In this document: positions 34,381 to 46,269 of the stretch, piece by piece
Layout of the letters: each line of letters begins with the position of its first letter
Position numbering within the stretch: position 1 is the first letter of the stretch
Source: Tupaia tana
Lineage: Eukaryota; Chordata; Mammalia; Scandentia; Tupaiidae
Direction: 5' to 3'
NCBI GenBank assembly: GCA_026018925.1
Contig: JAKSZU010000050.1
Coordinates: 992,001 to 1,056,000, forward strand
DNA length: 64,000 nt
Translations under genes and position numbers: made by a program
The notes under the pieces: model-generated
Told to the model about the DNA's origin: nothing
The model's input: only the letters and a program-made list of their open reading frames with translations
Databases searched by the model: none

Positions 34381-37300
34381 TTGGTTCAGTGTTACATTTG
34401 GAGTTAGCGTGAGTGTCCGGTTAGGGTTGTGGTTGAGCTGAAGGTGTCCGCCTAGGGTTAGGGTTAGGTCTGTGGTTTGAGATAGGCTTCAGGTTAGGTT
34501 AGGTTTGAACTTAGTTTGAGTGAGTAAGTTTATGGCTACTGTTAGTTTTCGGTTTAGTGTTACGGTTGGAGATTGCGTCAGGGTCAGGTTAGGGTTGGGG
34601 TTGAGCTTCAGGTGTCCGCCTATTGTTAGTGTTAGGTCTATGATTTGAGTTAGGCTTCAGGTTAGGTTAGGTTTGAACTTAGTTTGAGCGAGTAGGTTTA
34701 GGGCCACTCTTAGTTTTCGGTTCAGTGATATGGTTGGAGTTAGCCTGGAGGTCAGGTTAGGGTTGGGGTTGAGCTTAAGGTGTCCGCCTAGGGTTAGGGT
34801 TAGGTCTATGGTTTCATTTAGGCTTCAGGTTAGGTTAGGATTGAACCTAGTTTGAGGGACTACGTTTAGGGCTACTGTTAGTTTTCGGTTCAGTGTTATG
34901 GTTGGAGATAGCGTCAGGGTCAAGTTAGGGTTGGGGTTGAGATTCAGGTGTCCGCCTATGGCTAGGGTTAGGTCTATGGTTTGAGTTAGGCTTCAGGTTA
35001 GGTTAGGTTTGAACTTAGTTTGACGGAGTAAGTTTAGGCCTATTGTATTTTTCGGTTCAGTGTTACGGTTGGATTTAGCCTCAGGGTCAGGTTAGGGTTG
35101 GGGTTAAGCTTAAGGTGTCCGCCTAGGGTTAGGGTTAGGTGTATGATTTGATTTAGGCTTCAGGTTAGGTTCGGTTTGAACTTAGTTTGAGGGAGTAAGT
35201 TTAGGGCTACTGTTAGTTTTCGTTTAAGTGTTACGGTTGGAGTAAGCGTCAGGGTTAGGTTAGGGTGGGGGTTAAGCATAAGGTGTCCGCCTAGGGTAAG
35301 GGTTAGGTCTATGGTTTGAGTTAGGCTTCAGGTTAGGTTAGGTTTGAACTTAGTCTGAGGGAGTAAAATTAGGGCTACGGTTAGTTTTCGGTTCAGTGTT
35401 ACGGTTGGAGTTAGCGTGAGGGTCTGGTTAGGGTTGGGGTTGAGCTTAAGGTGTCCGCCTAGGGTTAGGGTTAAGGGTATGGTTTGATTTTGGCTTCTGG
35501 TTAGGTTAGGTTTGAACTTAGTTTGAGGGAGTAAGTTTAGGGCTACTGTTAGTTTTCTGGTAACTGTTACAGTTGGAGTTAGCGTCAGGGTCAGGTTAGG
35601 GTTGGGGTTGAGCTTAAGGTTTCCACCTAGTGTTAGGGTTAGGTGTATGGTTTGATTTAGGCTTCAGGTTAGGTTAGGTTTGAACTTAGTTTGAGGGAGT
35701 AAGTTTAGGGCTACTGTTAGTTTTCGGTTCAGTATTATGGTTGGAGTTAGCGTCAGGGTCAGGTTAGGGTTGGGGTTAGCTTGAGGTGTCCGCCTCTGGT
35801 TAGGGTTAGGTCCATGGTTTGATTTAGGCTCCAGGTTAGGTTACGTTTGAACTTAGTTTGAGTGAGTAAGTTTAGGACTACTGTTAGTTTTCGGTTCAGT
35901 GTTACGGTTGGAGATAGCGTCAGGGTCAGGTTAGGGTTGGAGTGGAGCTTAAGGTGTCCGCCTAGGGTTAGGGTTAGGTCTGTGGTTTGATTTAGGCTTC
36001 AGGTTAGGTTACGTTTGAGCTTAGTTTGAGTGAGTAAGTTTAGGGCTACTGTTAGTTTTCGGTTTAGTGTTACGGATGGAGATAGCGTCAGGGTCAGGTT
36101 AGGGTTGGGGTTGAGCTTCAGGTGTCCGACTATTGTTAGGGTTAGGTCTATGATTTGAGTTAGGCTTCAGGTTAGGTTAGGTTTGAACTTAGTTTGAGCG
36201 AGTAAGTTTAGGGCTACTCTTAGTTTTCGGTTCAGTGATATGGTTGGAGTTAGCCTGGAGGTCAGGTTAGGGTTGGGATTGAGCTTATGGTGTCCGCCTA
36301 GGGTTAGGGTGAGGTGTATGGTTTGATTTAGGCTTCAGGTTAGGTTAGGTTTGAACTTAGTTTGAGGGAGTAAGTTTAAGGCTACTGTTAGTTTTCGGGA
36401 AACTGTTACGGTTGGAGTTAGCGTCAGGGCCAGGTTTGGGTTGGGGTTAAGCATAAGGTGTCCGCCTAGGGTTAGGGTTAGGTCTATGATTTGATTTAGG
36501 CTTCAGGTTAGGTTAGGTTTGAAATTAGTTTGAGGGAGTCAGTTTAGGGCTACTGTTATTTTTCGGTTAACTGTTACGTTTGGATTAAGCGTCAGGGTCA
36601 GGTTAGGTTTGGGGTTGAGCTTAAGGTGTCCGCCTAGGGTTAGAGTTAGGTGTATGGTTTGATTTAGGCTTCAGGTTAGGTTAGGTTTGAACTTAGTTTG
36701 AGGGAGTAAGTTTAGGGCTGCTGTTAGTTTTCGTTTAACTGTTACGGTTGGAGTAAGCGTCAGTGTCAGGTTAGGGTGGGGGTTAAGCATAAGCTGTCCG
36801 CCTAGGGTTAGGGTTAGGTCTATGGTTTCATTTAGGCTTCAGGATAGGTTAGGTTTGAACTTAGTTTGAGGCAGTAAGTTTAGGGCTACTGTTAATTTTC
36901 GGTTAAATGTTACGGTTATAGTAAGCGTCAGGGTCAGGTTAGGTTTGGGGTTGAGCTTAAGGTGTCTGCCTAGGGTTAGTGTTAGGTGTATGGTTTGATT
37001 TAGGCTTCAGGTTAGATTAGGTTTGAACTTAGTTTGAGGGTGTAAGTTTAGGGCTACTGTTAGTTTTCTTTTAAGTGTTACGGTTGGAGTAAGCGTCAGG
37101 GTTAGGTTAGGGTGGGGGCTAAGCGTAAGGTGTCCGCCTAGGGTTAGGGTTAGGTTTATGGTTTGATTTAGGCTTCAGGTTAGGTTATGTTTGAACTTAG
37201 TTTGAGGGAGTAAGTTTAGGGTTACTCTTAGTTTTCGTTTAACTGTTACGGTTGGAGAAAGCGTAAGGGTTAGGTTAGGGTGGGGGTTAAGCATAAGGTG

Positions 37301-37570
37301 TCCGCCTAGGGTTAGGGTTAAGACTATGGTTTCATTTAGGCTTCAGGTTAGGTTAGGATTGAACTTAGTTTGAGGGAGTAAGTTTAGGGCTACTGTTAGT
37401 TTTCGGTTCAGTGTTACGGTTGGATTTAACCTAAGGGTCAGGTTAGGGTTGGGGTTAAGCTTAAGGTGTCCGCCTAGGGTTAGGGTTAGGTCTATTGTTT
37501 GATATAGGCTTCAGGTTAGGTTAGGTTTGAAATTAGTTTGAGGGAGTAAGTTTAGGGCTACTGTTAGTTT
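34381..37570 (+). repeat. 19-monomer segment, second copy (3,190 bp)
   Basis: This is the tandem second copy of the segment starting at 31,191. Beyond 37,571 the next monomer starts with the same TTGGTTCAGTGTTACATTTG but continues TTAGTGTTGGGG, as at B 15,760 onward. The two ends of the segment are therefore similar monomers lying 19 units apart, which is the expected substrate for unequal exchange. Confidence 0.85.
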
Positions 37571-37945
37571 TTGGTTCAGTGTTACATTTGGAGTTAGCGT
37601 GAGTGTCCGGTTAGTGTTGGGGTTGAGCTTAAGGTGTCCGCCTAGGGTTAGGGTTAGGTCTGTGGTTTGAGATAGGCTTCAGGTTAGGTTAGGTTTGAAC
37701 TTAGTTTGAGTGAGTAAGTTTATGGCTACTCTTAGTTTTTGGTTCAGTGATATGGTTGGAGTTAGCCTGGAGGTCAGGTTAGGGTTGGGGTTGAGTTTAA
37801 GGTGTCCGCCTAGGGTTAGGGTTAGGTGTATGGTTTGATTTAGGCTTCAGGTTAGGTTAGGTTTGAAGTTAGTTTCAGGAAGTTTAGGGCTACTGTTAGT
37901 TTTCGGTTAACTGTTACAGTTGGAGTAAGCGTCAGGGTCAGGTTA

Positions 37946-37954
37946 GGGGGGGGG
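37946..37954 (+). repeat. G9 tract in a 164-bp marker monomer (copy D)
   Basis: Same nine-G run, here followed by TTTATGCATAAGG where the other three copies have TTAAGCATAAGG. This confirms that D belongs to the A-C super-repeat family. Confidence 0.9.
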
Positions 37955-38810
37955 TTTATGCATAAGGTGTCCGCCTATGGTTAGGATTAGGTCTATGGTT
38001 TCATTTAGGCTTCAGGTTAGGTTAGGATTGAACTTAGTTTGAGGGACTAAGTTTAGGGCTACTGTTAGTTTTCGGTTCAGTATTATGGTTGGAGTTAGCG
38101 TCAGGGTCAGGTTAGGGTTGGGGTTAGCTTGAGGTGTCCGCCTAGGGTTAGGGTTAGGTCCATGGTTTGATTTAGGCTCCAGGTTAGGTTACGTTTGAAC
38201 TTAGTTTGAGTGAGTAAGTTTAGGACTACTCTTAGTTTTCGGTTCAGTGTTACGGTTGGAGATAGCGTCAGGGTCAGGTTAGGGTTGGAGTTGAGCTTAA
38301 GGTGTCCGCCTAGGGTTAGGGTTAGGTCTATGATTTGAGTTAGGCTTCAGGTTAGGTTACATTTGAACTTAGTTTGAGCGAGTAAGTTTAGGGCTACTCT
38401 TAGTTTTCGGTTCAGTGATATGGTTGGAGTTAGCCTGGAGGTCAGGTTAGGGTTGGGGTTGAGCTTCAGGTGTCCGCCTAGGGTTAGGGTTAGGTGTATG
38501 GTTTGATTTAGGCTTCAGGTTAGGTTAGGTTTGAACTTAGTTTGAGGGAGTAAGTTTAGGGCTACTGTTAGTTTTCGGTTAACTGTTACGGTTGGAGTTA
38601 GCGTAAGGGCCAGGTTAGGGTTGGGGTTGAGATTAAGGTGTCCGCCTTGGGTTAGGGTTAGGTGTATGGTTTGATTTAGGCTTCAGGTTAGGTTAGGTTT
38701 GAAGTTAGTTTGAGGGAGTAAGTTTAGGACTACTGTTAGTTTTCGGTTAACTGTTACATTTGGAGTAAGCGTCAGGGCCAGGTTAGGGTTGGGGTTGAGA
38801 TTAAGGTGTC

Positions 38811-40084
38811 CGCCTAGGGTTAGGTTTAGGTGTATGGTTTGATTTGGGCTTCAGGTTAGGTTAGGTTTGAAGTTAGCTTCAGGGAGTAAGTTTAGGGCTA
38901 CTGTTAGTTTTCGGTTAACTGTTACGGTTGGAGTAAGTGTCAGGGTTAGGTTAGGGTGGGGGTTAAGCATAAGGTGTCCGCCTAGGGTTAGAGTTCGGTC
39001 TATGGTTTCATTTAGGCTTCAGGTTAGGTTACGATTGAACTTAATTTGAGGGAGTAAGTTTAGGGCTACTGTTAGTTTTCGGGAAACTGTTATGGTTGGA
39101 GTTAGCGTCAGGGCAAGGTTAGGGTTGGGGTTGAGATTAAGGTGTCTGCCTAGGGTTAGGGTTAGGTGTATGGTTTCATTTAGGCTTAAGGTTAGGTTAG
39201 GTTTGAAGTTAGTTTGATGGATTAAATTTAGGGCTACTGTTAGTTTTCGGTTAACTGTTACGGTTGGAGTAAGCGTCAGGGTCAGGTTAGGGTGGGGGTT
39301 AAGCATAAGGTGTCCGCCTAGGGTTAGGTTTAGGTCTAAGATTTGATTTAGGCTTCAGGTTAGGTTAGGTTTGAACTTAGTTTGAGAGAGTAAGTTTAGG
39401 GCTACTGTTATTTTTCGGTTAACTGTTACAGTTGGTGTAAGTGTCAGGGTCAGATTAGGTTTGGGGTTGAGCTTAAGGTATCCGCCTAGCTTAGGGTTAG
39501 GTGTATGGTTTGATTTAGGCTTCAGGTTAGCATAGGTTTGAACTTAGTTTGAGGGAGTAAGTTTAGGGCTACTGTTAGTTTTCGTTTAACTGTTAAGGTT
39601 GGAGTAAGCGTCAGGGTCAGGTTATGGTGGAGGTTAACCATAAGGTGTCAGCCTAGGGTTAGGGTTAGGTCTATGGTTTCATTTAGGCTTCAGGTTAGGT
39701 TAGGATTGAACTTAGTTTGAGGGAGTAAGTTTAGTGCTACTCTTAGTTTTCGGTTCAGTGATATGGTTGCAGTTAGGCTGGAGGTCAGGTTAGGGTTGGG
39801 GTTGAGCTTAAGGTGTCCGCCTAGGGTTAGGGTTAGGTCTGTGGTTTGAGTTAGGCTTCAGGTTAGGTTAGGTTTGAACTTAGTTTGAGGGAGTAAATTT
39901 AGACCCATTGTATTTTTCGGTTCAGTGTTACGGTTGAATTTAGCCTCAGGGTCAGGTTAGGGTTGGGGTCAAGCTTAAGGTGTTCGTCTAGGGTTAGGGT
40001 TAGGTCTATTGTTTGAGTTAGGCTTCAGGTTAGGTTAGGTTTGAACTTAGTTTGAGGGAGTAAGTTTAGGGCTACTGTTAGTTT
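38811..40084 (+). repeat. Divergent satellite monomers without clear higher-order copy
   Basis: About 7-8 monomers here are in the usual 168-bp register but carry many private changes, such as GATTTGGGCTTCAGG near 38,840, GGTATCCGCCTAGCTTAGGG near 39,477 and GTTAGCATAGG near 39,527. The TTTAGACCCATTG variant monomer at 39,902 recurs 501 bp later at 40,403 (three monomers minus 3 bp), so the start of the next HOR family is already foreshadowed. I see nothing else in this stretch. Confidence 0.75.
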
Positions 40085-41422
40085 TCGGTTCAGTGTTACG
40101 GTTGGAGTTAGCGTGAGGGTCAGGTTAGGTTTGGGGTGAGCTTAAGGTGTCCGCCTAGGGTTAGGGTTAGATCTGTGGTTTGAGTTAGGCTTCAGGTTAG
40201 GTTAGGTTTAAACTTAAATTGAGGGAGTAAGTTTAGGGCTACTTTAGTTTTCGGTTCAGTGTTACGGTTGGAGATAGCGTCAGGGTCAGGTTAGGGTTGT
40301 GGTTGAGCTTCAGGTGTCCTCCTAGGGTTAGGTTTACGTCTATGGTTTGAGTCAGGCTTCAGGTTAGGTTAGGTTTGAACTTAGTTTGAGGGAGTAAATT
40401 TAGACCCATTGTATTTTTCGGTTCAGTGTTACGGTTGAATTTAGCCTGAGGGTCAGGTTAGGGTTGGGGTCAAGCTTAAGGTGTCCGCCTAGGGTTAGGG
40501 TTAGGTGTATGGTTTGATTTATGCTTCAGGTTAGGTTAGGTTTGAACTTAGTTTGAGGGAGTAAGTTTAGGGCTACTGTTAGTTTTCGGTTCAGTATTAT
40601 GGTTGGAGTTAGCGTCAGGGTCAGGTTAGGGTTGGGTTTAGCTTGAGGTGTCCGCCTAGGGTTAGGGTTAGGTCCATGGTTTGATTTAGGTTCCAGGTTA
40701 GTTTACGTTTGAACTTAGTTTGAGGGAGTAAGTTTAGGGCTACTGTTATTTTTCGGTTCAGTGTTACGGTTGGAGATAGCGTCAGGGTCAGGTTAGGGTT
40801 GGAGTGGAGCTTAAGGTGTCCGCCTAGGGTTCGGGTTAGGTCTGTGGTTTCATTTAGGCTTCAGGTTAGATTAGGATTGACCTTAATTTGAGCGAGTAAG
40901 TTTAGGGCTACTGTTAGTTTTCGGTTCAGTGTTACGTTTGGAGTTAGCGTGAGGGTCCGGTTAGGGTTGGTGTTGAGCTTAAGGTGTCTGCCTAGGGTTA
41001 GGGTTAGGTCTGTTGTTTGAGTTAGGCTTCAGGTTATGTTAGGTTTGAACTTAGTTTGACGGAGTAAGTTTAGCCTACTGTTAGTTTTCTGTTCAGTGTT
41101 ACAGTTGGAGATAGCGTCATTGTCAAGTTAGTGTTGGGGTTGAGATTCACGTGTCCGCCTAGGGCTAGGGTTAGGTCTATGGTTTGAGTTAGGCTTCAGG
41201 TTAGGATAGGTTTGAACTTAGTTTGAGGGAGTAAGTTCAGGCCTATTGTATTTTTCGGTTCAATGTTACGGTTGGATTTAGCCTCAGGGTCAGGTTAGGG
41301 TTGGGGTTAAGCTTAAGGTGTCCGCCTAGGGTTAGGGTTAGGTCTATTGTTTGAGTTAGGCTTCAGGTTAGGTTAGGTTTGAACTTAGTTTGAGGGAGTA
41401 AGTTTAGGGCTACTGTTAGTTT
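40085..41422 (+). repeat. 8-monomer HOR unit III-1a (1,338 bp)
   Basis: Eight monomers total 1,344 minus 6 bp of small deletions. Diagnostic monomers in order are: an AGATCT monomer (40,169); one with CTACTTTAG; a TAGACCCATTG monomer (40,403); a CAGTATTATGG monomer; one with CTGTTATTTTTCGG (40,743); an ATTGACCTTAATTTGAGCG monomer; a TTTAGCCTACTG monomer; and an AAGTTCAGGCCTATTG monomer. The unit phase chosen is arbitrary. Confidence 0.88.
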
Positions 41423-42760
41423 TCGGTTCAGTGTTACGGTTGGAGTTAGCGTGAGGGTCAGGTTAGGTTTGGGGTGAGCTTAAGGTGTCCGCCTAGGGTT
41501 AGGGTTAGATCTGTGGTTTGAGTTAGGCTTCAGGTTAGGTTAGGTTTAAACTTAAATTGAGGGAGTAAGTTTAGGGCTACTTTAGTTTTCGGTTCAGTGT
41601 TACGGTTGGAGATAGCGTCAGGGTCAGGTTAGGGTTGTGGTTGAGCTTCAGGTGTCCTCCTAGGGTTAGGTTTACGTCTATGGTTTGAGTTAGGCTTCAG
41701 GTTAGGTTAGGTTTGAACTTAGTTTGAGGGAGTAAATTTAGACCCATTGTATTTTTCGGTTCAGTGTTACGGTTGAATTTAGCCTGAGGGTCAGGTTAGG
41801 GTTGGGGTCAAGCTTAAGGTGTCCGCCTAGGGTTAGGGTTAGGTGTATGGTTTGATTTATGCTTCAGGTTAGGTTAGGTTTGAACTTAGTTTGAGGGAGT
41901 AAGTTTAGGGCTACTGTTAGTTTTCGGTTCAGTATTATGGTTGGAGTTAGCGTCAGGGTCAGGTTAGGGTTGGGTTTAGCTTGAGGTGTCCGCCTAGGGT
42001 TAGGGTTAGGTCCATGGTTTGATTTAGGTTCCAGGTTAGTTTACGTTTGAACTTAGTTTGAGGGAGTAAGTTTAGGGCTACTGTTTTTTTTCGGTTCAGT
42101 GTTACGGTTGGAGATAGCGTCAGGGTCAGGTTAGGGTTGGAGTGGAGCTTAAGGTGTCCGCCTAGGGTTCGGGTTAGGTCTGTGGTTTCATTTAGGCTTC
42201 AGGTTAGATTAGGATTGACCTTAATTTGAGCGAGTAAGTTTAGGGCTACTGTTAGTTTTCGGTTCAGTGTTACGTTTGGAGTTAGCGTGAGGGTCCGGTT
42301 AGGGTTGGTGTTGAGCTTAAGGTGTCTGCCTAGGGTTAGGGTTAGTTCTGTTGTTTGAGTTAGGCTTCAGGTTATGTTAGGTTTGAACTTAGTTTGACGG
42401 AGTAAGTTTAGCCTACTGTTAGTTTTCTGTTCAGTGTTACAGTTGGAGATAGCGTCATTGTCAAGTTAGTGTTGGGGTTGAGATTCACGTGTCCGCCTAG
42501 GGCTAGGGTTAGGTCTATGGTTTGAGTTAGGCTTCAGGTTAGGATAGGTTTGAACTTAGTTTGAGGGAGTAAGTTCAGGCCTATTGTATTTTTCGGTTCA
42601 ATGTTACGGTTGGATTTAGCCTCAGGGTCAGGTTAGGGTTGGGGTTAAGCTTAAGGTGTCCGCCTAGGGTTAGGGTTAGGTCTATTGTTTGAGTTAGGCT
42701 TCAGGTTAGGTTAGGTTTGAACTTAGTTTGAGGGAGTAAGTTTAGGGCTACTGTTAGTTT
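41423..42760 (+). repeat. 8-monomer HOR unit III-1b (1,338 bp)
   Basis: Tandem second copy of the unit at 40,085, with AGATCT at 41,507 and GACCCATTG at 41,741. Private differences include eight T residues in place of TTATTTTT at 42,084 and GGTTAGTTCTG near 42,341. The match to unit a ends at about 42,761, where the sequence changes to CGTTTAACTG. Confidence 0.88.
42084..42091 (+). repeat. T8 marker, unit III-1b
   Basis: CTG is followed by eight T and CGG, where most monomers have CTGTTAGTTTTCGG and unit a has CTGTTATTTTTCGG. The likely path is a single A-to-T change on top of an earlier G-to-T change. Confidence 0.85.
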
Positions 42761-42776
42761 TCGTTTAACTGTTATG

Positions 42777-42932
42777 GTTAGAGTAAGCGTCAGGGTCAGG
42801 TTAGGGTGGGGGTTAAGCATAAGGGTTAGGGTTAGGACTATGGTTTCATTTACTCTTCAGGTTAGGTTAGTATTGAACTTAGTTTGAGGCAGTAAGTTTA
42901 GGGCTACTGTTAGTTTTCGGTTCAGTGTTACG
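42777..42932 (+). repeat. 156-bp deletion monomer (copy 1)
   Basis: The monomer lacks 12 bp: AAGCATAAG runs straight into GGTTAGGGTTAGG, with no GTGTCCGCCTAG between them at 42,823. It thus loses the landmark but keeps the telomere-like motif. Confidence 0.88.
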
Positions 42933-44931
42933 TTTGGAGTTAGCGTGAGGGTCCGGTTAGGGTTGGTGTTGAGCTTAAGGTGTCCGCCTAGGGTTAGGGT
43001 TAGGTGTATGGTTTGAGTTAGGCTTCAGGTTAGGTTAGGTTAGAACTTAGTTTGAGGGAGTAAGTTTAGGGTTACTGTTAGTTTATCGGTTCAGTGTTAC
43101 GGTTGGAGATAGCGTCAGGGTCAGGTTAGGGTTGGGGTTGAGCTTCAGGTGTCTGCCTAAGGTTAGGGTTAGGTTATGGTTTGAGTTAGGCTTCAGGTTA
43201 GGTTAGGTTTGAACTTAGTTTTAGGGAGTAAGTTTAGGGCTATTGTTAGTTTTCTGTTCAGTGTTACGGTGGGAGTTAGCGTGAGGGTCAGGTTAGGGTT
43301 GGGTTTGAACTTCAGGTGTCCGCCTAGGGTTAGGGTTAGGTGTGTGGTTTGATTTAGGCTTCAGGTTAGGTTAGGTTTGAACTTAGTTTGAGGGAGTAAG
43401 TTTAGGGCTACTGTTAGTTTTCGGTTAAGTGTTACGGTTGGAGATAGCGTCAGGGTCAGGTTAGGGTTTGAGTGGAGCTTAAGGTGTCTGCCTAGGGTTA
43501 GGGTTAGGTCTGTGGTTTGATTTAGGCTTCAGGTTAGGTTACGTTTGAACTTAGTTTGAGTGAGTTAGTTTAGGGGTACTGTTAGTTTTCGGTTCAGTGT
43601 TACGATTGGAGAAAGCGTCAGGGTCAGGTTAGGGTTGGGGTTGAGCTTCAGGTGTCCGCCTATTGTTAGGGTTAGTTCTATTGTTTGAGTTAGGATTCAG
43701 GTTAGGTTAGGTTTGAACTTAGTTTGAGCGAGTAAGTTTAGGGCTACTCTTAGTTTTCGGTTCAGTGATATGGTTGGATTTAGCCTGGAGGTCAGGTTAG
43801 GGTTGGGGTTGAGCTTAAGGTGTCCGCCTAGGGTTAGGGTTAGGTCTATGGTTTGAGTTAGGCTTCAGGTTAGGTTAGGTTTGAACTTAGTTTGAGGGAG
43901 TAAGTTTAGGGCTACTGATAGTTTTCGGGAAACTGTTACGGTTGGAGTTAGCGTCAGGGCCAGGTTAGGGTTGGGGTTGAGATTAAGGTGTTCGCCTAGG
44001 GTTAGGGTTAGGTGTATGGTTTGATTTAGGCTTCAGGTTAGGTTAGGTTTGAAGTTAGTTTGAGGGAGTAAGTTTAGGGCTACTGTTAGTTTTCGGTTAA
44101 CTGTTACAGTTGGAGTAAGCATCAGGGTCAGGGTAGGGTGGGGGTTAAGCCTAAGGTGTCCGCCTAGGGTTAGGGTTAGTTCTATGATTTGATTTAGGCT
44201 TCAGTTTAGGCTAGGTTTGAACTTAGTTTGAGGGAGTCAGTTTAGGGCTACTGTTAGTTTTCGGTTAACTGTTACGGTTAGAGTAAGCGTCAGGGTCAGG
44301 TTAGGTTTGGGGTTGAGCTTAAGGTGTCCGCCTAGGGTTAGGGTTAGGTGAATGGTTGATTTAGGCTTCAGGTTAGGTTAGGTTTGAACTTAGTTTGAGG
44401 GAGTAAGTTTAGGGCTACTGTTAGTTTTCGTTTAACTGTTACGGTTGGAGTAAGCGTCAGGGTCAGGTTAGGGTGGGTTTTAAGCATAAGGTGTCCGCCT
44501 AGGGTTAGGGTTAGGTCTATGGTTTCATTTAGGCTTCAGGTTAGGTTAGGACTGAACTTAGTTTGAGAGTGTAAGTTTAGGGCTACTGTTAGTTTTCGGT
44601 TCAGTGTTACGGTTGGATTTAGCCTCAGGGTCAGGTTAGGGTTGGGGTTAAGCTTAAGGTGTCCGCCTAGGGTTAGGGTTAGGTCTGTGGTATGAGTTAG
44701 ACTTCAGGTTAGGTTAGGTTTGTACTTAGTTTGAAGGAGTAAGTTTAGGGCTACTGTTAGTTTTCGGTTCAGTGTTACGGTTGGAGATAGCGTCAGGGTC
44801 AGGTTAGGGTTGGGGTTGAGATTCAGGTGTCCGCCTAGGGTTAGGGTTAGGTCTATGGTTTGAGTTAGGCTTCAGGTTAGGTTAGGTTTGAACTTAGTTT
44901 GAGGGAGTAAGTTTAGGGCTACTGTTAGTTT

Positions 44932-46269
44932 TCGGTTCAGTGTTACGGTTGGCGTTAGCGTGAGGGTCAGGTTAGGCTTGGGGTGAGCTTAAGGTGTCCG
45001 CCTAGGGTTAGGGTTAGATCTGTGGTTTGAGTTAGGCTTCAGGTTAGGTTAGGTTTAAACTTAAATTGAGGGAGTAAGTTTTAGGCTACTTTAGTTTTCG
45101 GTTCAGTGTTACGGTTGGAGATAGCGTCAGGGTCAGGTTAGGGTTGTGGTTGAGCTTCAGGTGTCCTCCTAGGGTTAGGTTTACGTCTATGGTTTGAGTT
45201 AGGCTTCAGGTTAGGTTAGGTTTGAACTTAGTTTGAGGGAGTAAATTTAGACCCATTGTATTTTTCGGTTCAGTGTTACGGTTGAATTTAGCCTGAGGGT
45301 CAGGTTAGGGTTGGGGTCAAGCTTAAGGTGTCCGCCTAGGGTTAGGGTTAGGTGTATGGTTTGATTTATGCTTCAGGTTAGGTTAGGTTTGAACTTAGTT
45401 TGAGGGAGTAAGTTTAGGGCTACTGTTAGTTTTCGGTTCAGTATTATGGTTGGAGTTAGCGTCAGGGTCAGGTTAGGGTTGGGTTTAGCTTGAGGTGTCC
45501 GCCTAGGGTTAGGGTTAGGTCCATGGTTTGATTTAGGTTCCAGGTTAGTTTACGTTTGAACTTAGTTTGAGGGAGTAAGTTTAGGGCTACTGTTATTTTT
45601 CGGTTCAGTGTTACGGTTGGAGATAGCGTCAGGGTCAGGTTAGGGTTGGAGTGGAGCTTAAGGTGTCCGCCTAGGGTTCGGGTTAGGTCTGTGGTTTCAT
45701 TTAGGCTTCAGGTTAGATTAGGATTGACCTTAATTTGAGCGAGTAAGTTTAGGGCTACTGTTAGTTTTCGGTTCAGTGTTACGTTTGGAGTTAGCGTGAG
45801 GGTCCGGTTAGGGTTGGTGTTGAGCTTAAGGTGTCTGCCTAGGGTTAGGGTTAGGTCTGTTGTTTGAGTTAGGCTTCAGGTTATGTTAGGTTTGAACTTA
45901 GTTTGACGGAGTAAGTTTAGCCTACTGTTAGTTTTCTGTTCAGTGTTACAGTTGGAGATAGCGTCATTGTCAAGTTAGTGTTGGGGTTGAGATTCACGTG
46001 TCCGCCTAGGGCTAGGGTTAGGTCTATGGTTTGAGTTAGGCTTCAGGTTAGGATAGGTTTGAACTTAGTTTGAGGGAGTAAGTTCAGGCCTATTGTATTT
46101 TTCGGTTCAATGTTACGGTTGGATTTAGCCTCAGGGTCAGGTTAGGGTTGGGGTTAAGCTTAAGGTGTCCGCCTAGGGTTAGGGTTAGGTCTATTGTTTG
46201 AGTTAGGCTTCAGGTTAGGTTAGGTTTGAACTTAGTTTGAGGGAGTAAGTTTAGGGCTACTGTTAGTTT
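44932..46269 (+). repeat. 8-monomer HOR unit III-2a (1,338 bp)
   Basis: First unit of the second 4,847-bp block. It matches unit III-1a, including TTATTTTTCGG near 45,590. Private changes include GGCGTTAGCG near 44,952 and AGTTTTAGGC near 45,077. Confidence 0.88.

Larger units (their letters stand above)
30536..38810 (+). repeat. Super-repeat copy D (truncated, with internal duplication)
   Basis: Bases 30,536 to about 31,190 follow the start of copy A (about 1-655). D then jumps to sequence equivalent to B 12,571, duplicates a 3,190-bp segment, continues as B 15,760-16,230, skips about four monomers near 38,070-38,085, and follows A 5,870-6,640 until about 38,810. After that the monomers no longer match this family in order. 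The right boundary is approximate because the repeat fades by divergence with no sharp edge. Confidence 0.8.
40085..44931 (+). repeat. 4,847-bp HOR block, copy 1
   Basis: The block length is set by four independent markers, each with the same offset of 4,847: AGATCTG (40,169 and 45,016), GACCCATTG (40,403 and 45,250), the T8 run (42,084 and 46,931) and a 12-bp deletion (42,823 and 47,670). The block comprises two 8-monomer units followed by about 13 other monomers, including the 156-bp monomer and monomers of the CGGGAAACTG and CGTTTAACTG classes. Confidence 0.88.

Noticed and set aside
39019-39306. 95-residue minus-strand open frame, the longest in the window
   Set aside because: Same satellite translation as the others, longer only because a few stops are missing by mutation in the divergent zone. 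No recognisable protein family.
40169-40174. AGATCT as a regulatory site
   Set aside because: It is a single-base variant of GGTCTG/AGGTCT in one monomer class. It is useful as a HOR marker (also at 41,507, 45,016 and 46,354) but nothing suggests regulation.
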